Below are positions 54,862-64,000 of a stretch of 64,000 bases of DNA, piece by piece. Location of the stretch: positions 9,638,041 through 9,702,040 of the forward strand of contig CM026562.1 in the NCBI GenBank assembly GCA_015143295.1. The letters run 5' to 3'. Under the pieces are notes generated by a model. It did no database searches. It saw only the letters and a list, made by a program, of their open reading frames with translations, and was not told the DNA's origin. The translations under genes and the position numbers were made by a program. Numbering within the stretch: the first letter of the stretch is position 1; every line of letters starts with the position of its first letter. Source of the stretch: Tetracentron sinense (lineage: Eukaryota; Streptophyta; Magnoliopsida; Trochodendrales; Trochodendraceae).

Positions 54862-55085
54862 ATGATAAACATTCATCAGAATGGGTAGAAGCCATCAAGG
54901 TGTCTTCAGATATCCCTCCTGATGAGTTTTCATGGAGGAAGTATAGGCATAAGCCAATCAAGGGTTCTCCACGCGATAGGAGATATTGTAAGTGTAACAA
55001 CATGAGAGATGCCCAGCAAGGAAACATGTCTTACGAAGGTGAGCATAACCATTGTAGGCTATTATCACAATTTGCTCACACATAG
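54862..55085 (+). pseudogene. WRKY (group IId-like) domain fragment
   Basis: The frame reads [20 protein letters not shown], then [10 protein letters not shown] and YEGEHNH. The order and spacing match the group IId WRKY domain. WRKYGQK has become WRKYRHK, the second zinc Cys is gone, and about 17 residues before the HxH end are missing. The intron that normally interrupts this domain before GYYKC is absent, so the source may have been spliced RNA. WRKY proteins bind W-box DNA; this piece cannot fold a zinc site and has no N-terminal protein part. Confidence 0.75.
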
Positions 55086-55155
55086 ACTTTGTGGAAGGTG
55101 AGCATAACCATTGTAGGCTATTATCACAATTTGCTCACACATAGACTTTGTGGAA
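55038..55155. repeat. 59-bp perfect tandem duplication
   Basis: 55038-55096 and 55097-55155 are identical; the unit includes the last WRKY residues (GEHNHCRLL). Confidence 0.95.
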
Positions 55156-56000
55156 ATCATCTAGATCAGTAGAAATCATCCAGATCACTTCAACGGCCCC
55201 ACACTGTTCATACACTTCAACATCCAGTTTATGTTTGATTGTGAATTGCTCCTATAAATAATTTGCATGGGACTACAGAAGATGGAGTGCTTTTCTGGCA
55301 TGGAGAGTAGACTTTCCAAATCTTTTAAATTTTTTTTGGGACAGGCTGTGATATTCTCTCACATCAAACCTTTTGCTGGGTTTGATCGCCGGATGGATTC
55401 TTGGTTCCGACATCGCGATAGAGGAGGCCCATGAGGCTATCTACAGCATGTGGAATGATGATAATGATTTTGGTGGTAATTTGGCAGTGTAAAATTTCAT
55501 TGCACCCTAGCACATCTTAATTTACAGTCATTTCCTTGGGAATTTTTTGAATCTTTCATTTAGACCCTTTACCACCTTCTTGCTCTTCTTTTGACCCTAT
55601 GTTGAAGTATTTGAACAGTGTGGGGTCATTGAAGGTAGATAACAACTAACAAGCTCTCAACCTCTTCTTGTCCATCCATCACCACTTCGCCTCTCCTCAT
55701 GACCTTGAGAGGAGATCATTTTGCACTATTTTTTTCTCCTCTTTCTCACTTTTTATATATTTTAAAACATTAATTTCCGTGTTCTTCTTAGTGAACTACA
55801 AGAATGAAACTATAATGACCAACCTTAGATGGTATAACACTATAATTTGCTGTATTAGTTAGAGGGATAATGAATTGAATTAAATTGTTAATTTCTTTTT
55901 ACTGAATTTTCATTCACATTACATAATTCTACAAAATCATATATAATAAAGAATTTGATATAAAAAAGTCTTGAAAAATCTGAGATTCTCACAGTTTTTT
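55156..56000. other. Helitron interior downstream of WRKY relic
   Basis: No gene recognised. AT-rich; ORF 55668-55862 has no known domain. Confidence 0.5.
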
Positions 56001-56047
56001 TTGCTGTATCTTTTCATTTCCTGTGCATTGCATGGGGTGTTTGCTAG

Positions 56048-58417
56048 TTCTCTCTTACGGAAACATCATGGTGACATGTGTCTAAATTGCATGATTTCTT
56101 TTAATAGTCTTAACTGTTTTCCCTCCTTTCTTAGACTTCATTGCTTTTGAATTTTAAGGATATGAAAGTTACAAGATAGATGTTATCATGACATTTCAGC
56201 AAGAGAGGATGTCTATAGCCAGAGACGGCTAAGTCCTTCAATTATACTAAAACAAAGTTAATGACTTCCAAGATCAAATCAACATGTCCCATTTTAAAAG
56301 ATACTAGTTCAAAGACAAGAACTAGTAGGTTCACTCGAAGCAACATAACATGTGAAAAAATAAATATTGAAATCTAAAATAAATGAATAAAAAAATTATG
56401 AACAAGTAGTTGAAAAAGAGAAGAGCATCCATGAAAAATTAAGATTTGCAGAGAGGCGTGGAAAGGGATGAGAAACTAGAACATCCATGAAATTACAACA
56501 ATACCGGATGAGAAAAAAAAGTATTACACCATAACCTTCTTGGGGGTGCTCACTGGCGTTGAAAGGGTGCTCTTTACCGTTATTGTCCAAATTGCCAAAG
56601 CGTAAGGAGAAGAAACCCTAACCCTAAAAAAATTGGCTTATATACTAACTTATAAAAGATAAAGTAGACTTTTTAAAATTTTGATATTTACAAAAATGCC
56701 ACTAAAGCATCTTGTGGTAAATATGTTGAAGGCAAACATAAAATGGTGATGAAATTCATTGAGAGGCATTGCTTGGTGACTAAAGGCGGTTGGGCATTAA
56801 GTGTACTTTCTAACCAAAAGGAAGGCCTCTTTTTTTTATCATTTTTTTTTTTAATTTTCAAATATTTAAAATTTGATTGAGTGGCGTCCTGCTGGCTTTT
56901 TTGCACAACTCAACACGTATACTTTTTACTATGGTTAAGAAGCTTTAATCTTTGGGTTAATACCTTTTAATCCTAATTTTTAGATTAAAAAATTCTAATA
57001 GGTTTCATTAAACTTGTTAATTCGGCCCTCATATGAGGGTCCCTGACCCAACCTGACCTTCAAAATATTGCAAAATAGAGGACTTTTTTTCCACCCATAA
57101 AGCCTATAGGCTCAAGTGGCCCCAAGAAAATAAGCCCACTGACATGAGGGCCGGACTTAGACAACACCCCTAAAGCCTAGCTCGGCCTGAGCCTCATTAT
57201 ATATATAGATAAATTAGTATAAATTCAATATTAATGGTTCTTTGCACATGTTAGAAACATTTTCTTTATGATCACCATTGCTTGTGGGAAAACCTTCTCT
57301 ACATAAAATACAATAAAAACATGCTAATAAAAGTTAAATAGCACACAGATAAATTGTACAATAATAGCTTTGAGAGATGGTACATCATGCTTAATTTACT
57401 TCCACATTGCTCCAATTATGCATAACATTAAAGCTCAATCATTAATAATAGATTCCTATAAACTCACATGATTAGGCTTGTAGATAAACTGTTTAGTGTT
57501 GAATTCTTACATTCACTGTAAAACAAAATAATGAATTGCATGTTCAACAACAAATTTCGGTTGAAAACAACCCTTATTATGTAGTCAAACATATCCAAAT
57601 AAACTACAAGAGACCCTAACAATACATGTATATTTACACATAACGGTGATCATAGGATTATCAAACCTCACTATTTATTGAATAACCATGATTGGTTTAG
57701 AATGCGAAAATTCAGCATAGGATCACAGTTCTCCTAACAACCGTAATCATATTATGATTTTTAATTCATCCTTTACCTAAACCAAGTTTACATCCATCCA
57801 CCTCTATCTCTTCATAACACACAGAGTTCTCATCTCCAGTTTTCAACCCATCGACCTATACAAATCTAATGGCTTCCAACTCATAGAGTAAATTGGCCTT
57901 CGCTCACATCGTCTCTGTAAATGACATTCTAAATAGTTTTCAAATTGAAATCTTAGTTGGACTTTGATTTTTTACATACATATTTCCTCCCCTAATTCCT
58001 TCGTTTGTTGTGTTCTCGACTATAATGAAAAAAATGCTTTCTTAGGAAAAATAAACATTTGGTAGGAAGTGGTTGTGTAGATGGTCTGATAAATACAAAA
58101 GAACTCTTCCCTCTAATACATCAAAGGCAAACCGAACACTTAGAGGCCCCTATCAAATAGGAAAAAATAAAAGGATTGAATTCGATTAAATAGAATGGAT
58201 AAATGATCACAGTTTCATACAAACCACCGTGATATAACATTTTCAAATTTAATAAAAAAAAATTATCATGCAAATCAAGAAGATATACATCATTAGTAAA
58301 GATTTCATTGTTTATTTAGAGAACTGTGAATATAACATAGTGGAAATTCTTGAGGATTTTTAAATCCTGAAGGACTTCAACTATATTATATTAACAGTTC
58401 ACTAAAATGTCAAGGAT
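56048..58417. other. Intergenic, no gene seen
   Basis: The minus ORF at 56396-56590 is unrecognised. A foldback-core relic lies at about 56918-56950. At 57640-57770 and 58205-58245 the AACCGTGAT-type motifs of the adjacent CACTA element also appear, so the element or a relative may once have extended further left. Confidence 0.5.
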
Positions 58418-59350
58418 CACTACTATAAATATGCTTATTACACACGGTTTCAATTTCAAGTACAATCATTGTTTTCATTAAAACTGTGATGCAATCCATT
58501 ATAAATCGTGTTTGAGATAGCGCAAATTTTTTGACAGGATTTTAGATCACGGTTATAATAGGAAACGTGATTAAAAAAACTCGTGGGAACTATTAAATCA
58601 CGGTTATTACGAAACCGTGATCATAAATATTTTTTTGTTGTGCCTATAGATCACTGTTATTAATATGACTATGATCTTATATTGATAAAAAAAATTAATT
58701 AGAATTTATTTGATTTCTGATCACAGTTATAAAACAACTGTGATTGTATTTCTTGTGCACTTACTAAACAAACAACTTCCAGAGAGTTCTTCTCCCTTTG
58801 TCTTTTCTAATATTCATTGTCATTTTATTAATAGAAAGGACTTATGATCACTATTGTTTATAAACTGTGATCGGACTCTAAAATAATTTAATTAAAACTT
58901 ATTAAAGAATATGAAAAGTCGACTGGACTCTAAAATAATTTAATGAAAACTTATTACGGAATATGAAAAGTCAGTCAATAATATCACAATTACGTTGATA
59001 ACTGTGATTAGGATAAGCATTTTAGATCACGATTACCTTAAAAAATCATGATCAAAATTTTATTTCAATCACCGTTTGAAATTCAACCATGATCTTTAAT
59101 ATTAATCTAACCACGATTTTTTAAGCAGTGATCTATTAGACCCATGTGAAACATTTATAATCATGGTTATATAATAACTATCATATATTATTTTCTGTCT
59201 GGAATTTCTTTTCTAATAGTGTCTAAAATCCCATAAGAAATGTTGTGCTTTCTCTCCCATGATTTATAAAGGAATGTATCACGATTCCAGAGAAAACCAT
59301 GATTATTCTTGAAAATGTAACCGTGATCGATAAGCCGATTTGTAGTAGTA
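58418..59350. mobile_element. Non-autonomous CACTA element dense in inverted motifs
   Basis: Left end CACTACTATAAATATGCTTA; right end, inverted, TACTACTACAAATCGGCTTA, where the first C is mutated. The whole 933 bp is studded with ATCACGGTTAT and its inverse ATAACCGTGAT, with variants (at least 14 seen), like the subterminal repeats of CACTA elements. No TnpA/TnpD coding. A matching 3-bp target duplication is not evident. Confidence 0.7.
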
Positions 59351-59906
59351 ATTGGAGAGATTTCGTTACTTGGGAATAAACTTTGTATGCTTTATTACCT
59401 GCGTTTCAACACCCTACAAGGCCCAATTTTCTTGTATTTGAGTTTATTATATTAGCTAATTAGTAATCTTTATTTCCCTACAGACTATGAGTAAGCCACC
59501 ATCACAAAATTCATCATGGCATCAATGAGAATCAACTCTTTCTTTGTACTTCTCATAAGTTCTTCTCATAAGTTCGCTGAATTTTCTTTTGTACATCTTC
59601 ATGATTTTCTTTTAAATGAGTAACAAAACTCTCCCTATCACCACTTCCTCTCTTGAGTTCTGGTTGTAATTAAGCACCCAATTTTCCACCCCGGGGCCTA
59701 TAGATTCCCTTGAGCTTGAGAGAGAAATCTCTAAAATCACCATTCTTTTACAAAATGATTAAAATACCCTTTCTAAAATGATTAAAATACCTTTCATTAT
59801 TTTACCAAAATACCCCCCTACCTTTTTTTTTTCAAATTGGCAAATTAAGTACCTAAGCCCTATATCCCTGTACCCAAATTCAATCCTTGCACCTATAATC
59901 CATATG
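59351..59906. other. Intergenic, no gene seen
   Basis: AT-rich; TTCTCATAAGTTC occurs twice in tandem at about 59549-59573, and AAAATGATTAAAATACC twice near 59753-59790. Confidence 0.6.
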
Positions 59907-60170
59907 GAAAATAATCACCTCCTCAGTCGGTGACCCGAGGAGGGGCGTCTCGGCTCCAATTTTCTTGCCATGTGTCTCCCTTCTAACCCTATTTAACAAT
60001 GGTTAAAATTCATCCACCATTGGGTTCACCCATCTACCCTTGGCTTTTAGAAATATAAAATTAACTAAAGGGTTAAAAAAAACTAACCCAAGTTATTGGG
60101 AGTTGAAGGGTCAGCTATGTGAGAGCGAGGAGGAATAGTCCCCTCCTCGGCCGATGAGGGGACTATTGCT
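59907..60170 (+). mobile_element. MITE-like element, inverted copy of 23312-23572
   Basis: Starts GGAAAATAATCACCTCCTC, contains CTTGCCATGTGTCTCC and a TTAACAATGGTTAAA core, ends GGGGACTATTGCTCAATC. It lies 60 bp upstream of the second gypsy LTR. Confidence 0.7.
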
Positions 60171-60449
60171 CAATCTATATACACCCTAACTCTTAACATG
60201 GTCTATTAACCACCCAAACACACCATACCTGTAGAACCCCGAATCCTTATTTCACTAAGAAGTGAATAGTGTGTGAATAATGTTCAAGTGGAGTTTTATA
60301 CACTAATGAGTTTGATGCTAATGAAAATGTTTGGATATATGGTGTGCATGTGTCGATAGGTATATGTAGCCTAAGGGAGTGTGTTTTGAGTGTAGAAGGT
60401 GTTAGAGTTAGAATGGAGAAGGTCCAAGTAATGGAAAAAGGGTTTTGCA

Positions 60450-60620
60450 GCAACCGATCGCTCGGTAATAACACCGATCGCTCAGCCAACAAGCAATCGA
60501 TCGGTATCTATCGACTGGTTAAAGATTTTGTATGGGGAAAAATTCCAGAGAGGGTGTTTTAAACCGATCTCCCGATCAAAACACCGATCGCTCGGTCTTG
60601 ACCACCGATTGATTGGTTAT
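60450..60620. repeat. CCGATCGCTCGGT motif array in LTR
   Basis: ACCGATCGCTCGGT or close variants occur about seven times within 170 bp (for example at 60452, 60471, 60487, 60562, 60583 and 60603), upstream of the TATA box. Confidence 0.9.
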
Positions 60621-60660
60621 GATTAAGGGTTTTTAAGTCTTTAACCACCACCCCTTTGCC

Positions 60661-60668
60661 TATAAAAG
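60661..60668 (+). promoter_or_regulatory. TATA box of second gypsy LTR
   Basis: TATAAAAG, about 40 bp downstream of the motif array. Confidence 0.75.
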
Positions 60669-61977
60669 GCCCAACTCGTGCCTTAGGGTTTCAGAAACCC
60701 TTAAGGCATATTTTTTTAGGAGAGTTTGAGAGGAGAAGAAGGAGAAAAGCTAGGGTTTGCTCAAGCTTGGAGAAGATGGTCAAATCTTTCCTTCTTTGGT
60801 GTTTTTCAACAAAGAACTCGAAGTTCTCACTTGTTCCAAGCATTTGAAATCGAATTCATCGATTTTGCCAAGGTAGATACATTCTACTACCAAACTTGTG
60901 ATAATACTAGTTCACCACATAATGTTCTCCTCATGCTATGCTAAAAATCTTAGATTGATATGGTATGTGATGTTACTTTTATACTTGGATGTAAACTACC
61001 ATTATTAGGCACTCTATGTGTTTGGTTTAATGCCTCTAAGGGATTTTATGTTTAAATATGCTATTATTTTCATATGCTTCGCATTTCTCGCATGAACCGG
61101 GTTTTTCATGGATTTCTCAAAGTTATAAGAAGGATTTTTGAATAAGTGACTCACATGATGATTTTAAGAAACTCCATGATATTGTCTAAGATCGGTTCAC
61201 AAGTTCCAAGGATCATATTAAACTCACAAGGGACTCTATGATAAGGTCTAAGATCGATGTACAAACTCTAAGGATCATAAATGTAAATGTTCTAAGATCT
61301 CTATGGTTTTGCTCTAAAGCTCTATGGATCATAAATGACTCTAAGGAACTCTATGAACTTAACACGACTCAAAGAATTCACAAGGCTATGATTATCGCAA
61401 GACTCACACGGTTTTGGTTTTTGGATGTCATCACACGTGCTATTTCATGGTTTCTATGCTTCGATATGTTTTAAGGATTTCAGTCTCCATGTCTCGCATG
61501 CTTCCATGATATTATTTCTTTGTTGTTAGTAGTATGTATACGTCGAGTATTCCACGCTCAGCCGATATTTGTTATCATCGGCAAGTGCTTGGGTTTCTTT
61601 TGACTTGTGTGGTTCGGAGCCTTGGGTAGAGGAAGAATACTACGACCCGGAGCCTTCTATGGACCACTACCAGGATGATGGATCGCTAGATAGGCAGCCT
61701 GACTTTGACTTCTGCTGATTATGTTAGGAAGATGAGATATTTTGTTTATCTTGAGAGTGGGACTTGTCCACTCCATATTTTGGATATATATTTTGTTGTT
61801 TCAGACTTGAAACGAATGATAGGAGTAAGTGATTTTAAATCGTTTCTGCTATGTATAAGTTGTGTACTCTGACAGGTTGGTATGTGTGCCTTATGTGTCA
61901 TACGGGATGGTATGAAGCGGCGGTCACGAGCTAAAGTATCCCTAACTCCTAGGGGGTATTTTGGGTCACAACAGACT

Positions 61978-61989
61978 TGGTATCAAAGC
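61978..61989 (+). promoter_or_regulatory. Primer binding site, one mismatch
   Basis: TGGTATCAAAGC matches the initiator-Met type site TGGTATCAGAGC except for one G-to-A change. Confidence 0.8.
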
Positions 61990-62326
61990 TCTAGGGAATA
62001 GTTTCCCTTGGGCTAAGCGGAAGTCAGTCCTCTGAGTTGAACTTAGATGGAATTGTTTGTCTTAAGTTTGCTACCACGACATAACTGGTATCAATCAAAT
62101 CCTTAGGTCAGTCTAGGATCCTAGTTTAGATGCCAGGTTTAGACTATGTCCTTAGTCTTGTTGCAAAAGGATAAACTCTAAGTTATAATTGTGTGATTAT
62201 GTGTATACCTCTATGTATACTATATACGGGTATTAGCATTTCATGTTCATTGATTTGCTATATGTTGTGTGAAGATTGGTATCCAAGTTAGACTTATGTT
62301 TACCATTGATCTCAGGATTTTACATC

Positions 62327-63557
62327 ATGAGACACAGCAATCGGGGTCGTGGTTACCATACTCGGAGATCCAAGGGTGAGGTTCCAAGAGAGGAGGAGCC
62401 GCTTTACTTCACAAATGCTATGGATTCCATAGCAGAGACATTGGCTTTATTGGCAGCCAGACCTGCTGTGACTACTCCTACCCCACCGACTACTCCTATG
62501 CCTCCACCAGTGCATCACACTGCAGGACTTGAGGCTTTCTGGAAACTTCGGCCTCCTACATTCTATGGGACTCTGGACCTGATGGTGGCAGAGGCATGGA
62601 TTATGCAGGTGGAGAAGACCTTTCAGACTATTCGATGTACTGAGGAGCAGTGGGTTGACTGGGCTTCCTTCGTGATAGAAGGTGAAGCCGAGCATTGATG
62701 GAGAGCTAACCAAAGGCAGAGGGATGTTACGAAGACAGGGAAACCCTGGACATGGGGGGAGTTCTTAGACACCTTCTACAAGTAGTATTTTTCCAGATTT
62801 ATCCGGGAATAGAAGGTGAGGGAATTCATGCTCTTAGAGTAGGGAGCGATGAATGTAGTCGAGTACGAGGCTAAGTTCACCGAGTTGTCAAGATTTGCTC
62901 CACATCTGATCGCGACTGATGATCTACGGGTTAGAAAATTTTAGATGGGGTTGAAGGCGTTCATCTGTGATAGGGTGTCCATCCTCCAAGTAGAGTCCTG
63001 GAGGGAGATAGTGGGAAAGGCGAAGATCACCGAGAAGAACGCAGATGATTTTATCAGGAGGAGGGATAGTGGCTTCGGGAGGAGCATGTCCCAGGGTCAG
63101 TCTAGTGGTTCGGCACAGTCCGAGAAGAGGACCTGGATTGCTTCATATCAGTTCTCTCAACCGATGTTGGCTCAGAGGCCTCCTTTTGTGTCTTAAGCAC
63201 CGCGCCCTACGACATCACAGGCTACGAGGGTTAAGCCTCCGGCGTCCTCCGCATCGTAGGCATTTGAGGAGTGCACAATATGTGGTCATCGGTACAAGAT
63301 TGGGGATTGCAAAAGACTATCGGGTGTATGCTTCCACTGTGGTGAGGTTGGTCGTATGATACGGGATTGCCCTCGCAAGTAGTCACAGACTGGGCCACTG
63401 GGAGTCCGACCTCCAGGCAGGCAGACTTCGCTTTAGGGGTCTTCATCGCAGGCCTCCAAATCCTTGCTGCCCACCCAGCAGCCTCGTCAGGTAAATCAAG
63501 GCAGGTTATTTGCCATGACCGATTGAGACGCATAGGCATCTGATGATGTTGTGCAAG
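62327..63557 (+). pseudogene. gag of second Ty3/gypsy element, broken
   Basis: ATG at 62327 opens MRHSNRGRGYHTRRSKGEVP. The capsid domain follows: FWKLRPPTFYGTLDL, VEKTFQTIRCTEEQWVDW and GEAEH then TGA where Trp is expected. Later stops read TAG at positions where Gln is expected (after TFYK, FIRE, MLLE and VRKF). Two zinc knuckles lie at 63268-63366: CTICGHRYKIGDC, then CFHCGEVGRMIRDC in which the His is replaced by Arg. Stops also follow RK and occur in the tail. Non-functional. Confidence 0.85.
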
Positions 63558-63701
63558 GTACGCTCGAGTTTAAGATTGTTAAGGTTCTAGTGTTACCATG
63601 ATGTGTTGTATGTATATATGCTATATAGTGTTTTGCTATGCGTGTATCAACATGTATTAGGTATGTAGTTTATTTGTAACTTGGGTAGTTATAATTCTCA
63701 G
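63558..63701 (+). other. Intron-like 144-nt insertion before protease
   Basis: The sequence GTGCAAG|GTACGC...TTCTCAG|GTGCG splits a Gly codon. Removing it joins DDVVQ to GALLVNECLAWVLID, which fits the expected continuous gag-protease text. It is T-rich near its 3' end, has a stop in frame, and is 144 nt (a multiple of 3). Confidence 0.6.
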
Positions 63702-64000
63702 GTGCGTTGCTAGTGAATGAGTGTTTAGCATGGGTGTTGATCGACATAGGATCCACTCATTCATTCGTCTCGCCCAGTTTTGCCGAAGGTTTTACGTCCG
63801 AGCCAAGTAAGCTACCTCCGAAGTTGTCCATTTCGACTCCACTGGGCAAGTCTGTTGAGGCAGATAAAGTGTATCGGGGTAGTGTTGTGCAAGTCATGCA
63901 GCATGAGTTGCCAATCGACCTGATCATTTTGGGATTTCAAGATTGAGATTTCGATGTTATCCTAGGTATGGATTGACTCTCAGCTCACCATGGACACGTG
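63702..64000 (+). pseudogene. Protease of second Ty3/gypsy element, partial
   Basis: The frame reads ALLVNECLAWVLIDIGSTHS with the catalytic Asp kept (DIGS where D(S/T)G is usual), then LSISTPLGKSV, IDLIILGFQD, a TGA where Trp or Cys could be expected, DFDVILGMD and TGA where Trp is expected. The window ends before RT. Confidence 0.8.

Larger units (their letters stand above)
54112..56047 (+). mobile_element. Non-autonomous Helitron carrying a WRKY fragment
   Basis: It starts TCTATACTACTACTATATGC after A and ends with CCTGTGCATTGCATGGGG (hairpin), TGTTTG, CTAG before T. The 1936-bp element faces away from the minus-strand Helitron at about 54040; only about 70 bp separate their 5' ends. Its first ~450 bp resemble the leader at 53103-53620. 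No Rep/helicase. Contents: WRKY relic, a 59-bp duplication, and unassigned sequence. Confidence 0.7.
60230..61973 (+). mobile_element. 5' LTR of second Ty3/gypsy element
   Basis: Starts TGTAGAACCCCG and ends GGGTCACAACA, about 1744 bp, followed by a primer binding site. It contains a TATA box (60661) and an array of palindromic CCGATCGCTCGGT motifs (60450-60620) in U3. The downstream LTR is outside the window. Confidence 0.85.
61974..64000 (+). mobile_element. Internal region of second Ty3/gypsy element, cut by window end
   Basis: Leader (61990-62326), gag (62327-63378), intron-like insertion (63558-63701) and protease (63702 onward). It continues beyond 64000. The gag resembles that of chromoviruses; RT and integrase are not visible, so the clade is not certain. 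Stops in gag are mostly TAG where Gln (CAG) is expected. Confidence 0.85.

Noticed and set aside
56610-56640. Telomere-like CCCTAACCCTAAA
   Set aside because: Only two units; common by chance in plant promoters and introns.

Overview
The window is nuclear DNA of a flowering plant. The evidence is plant-type retroelements (a Tekay-type chromovirus, SIRE-type copia, L1-type LINEs with an RNase H domain), Helitrons, hAT and CACTA elements, a FAR1-family gene, a plant-type SEC14-like gene and a nuclear plastid-DNA insertion. The species cannot be named from the sequence. Only two host genes look intact, both on the minus strand. Most of the rest is nested, decayed mobile DNA.

Layout. (1) 1-22.2 kb is a retroelement graveyard. 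It holds minus-strand LINE pieces (1-335, 783-2575, 20.68-22.24 kb), a Ty3/gypsy chromovirus (2571-13004) whose 5' LTR has lost U3, and the gag, PBS and 5' LTR of a SIRE-type copia element (13.0-20.68 kb, minus) split by a 5.8-kb plus-strand LINE. A second copy of the copia LTR start lies inverted at 359-782. (2) 22.2-27.5 kb is intergenic, with MITEs, a copia RT scrap and a plastid psbB fragment. (3) 27480-30301 is a three-exon gene for a 253-residue divergent CRAL-TRIO protein. (4) 30.3-37 kb is AT-rich and full of inverted-repeat elements. (5) 37.1-43.8 kb is a FAR1-RELATED SEQUENCE gene (800-residue main exon, spliced 5' leader with uORFs). It is followed on the coding strand by at least 13 short exon-like cassettes of two alternating types. 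(6) 44.5-56.0 kb is a Helitron cluster with head-to-tail and head-to-head units. It carries a solo LTR, a hAT element, a copia end and a WRKY gene fragment. (7) 56-60.2 kb is intergenic with a CACTA element built almost wholly of short inverted motifs. (8) 60230-64000 is the 5' half of a second Ty3/gypsy element, cut by the window end, with an intron-like 144-nt insertion near the gag-protease junction.

The strongest new observation is the cassette array behind the FAR1-family gene. Eleven of the cassettes are multiples of three and phase 0 at both ends. Most are preceded by an AG acceptor and followed by a GT that reads directly into a stop, so the array could supply alternative C-termini. 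Also notable are the intron-like insertion in the second gypsy element, the Helitron cluster with its WRKY fragment, and a foldback repeat family found beside the 5' ends of both intact genes. No rRNA, CRISPR array or clear tRNA gene was seen.
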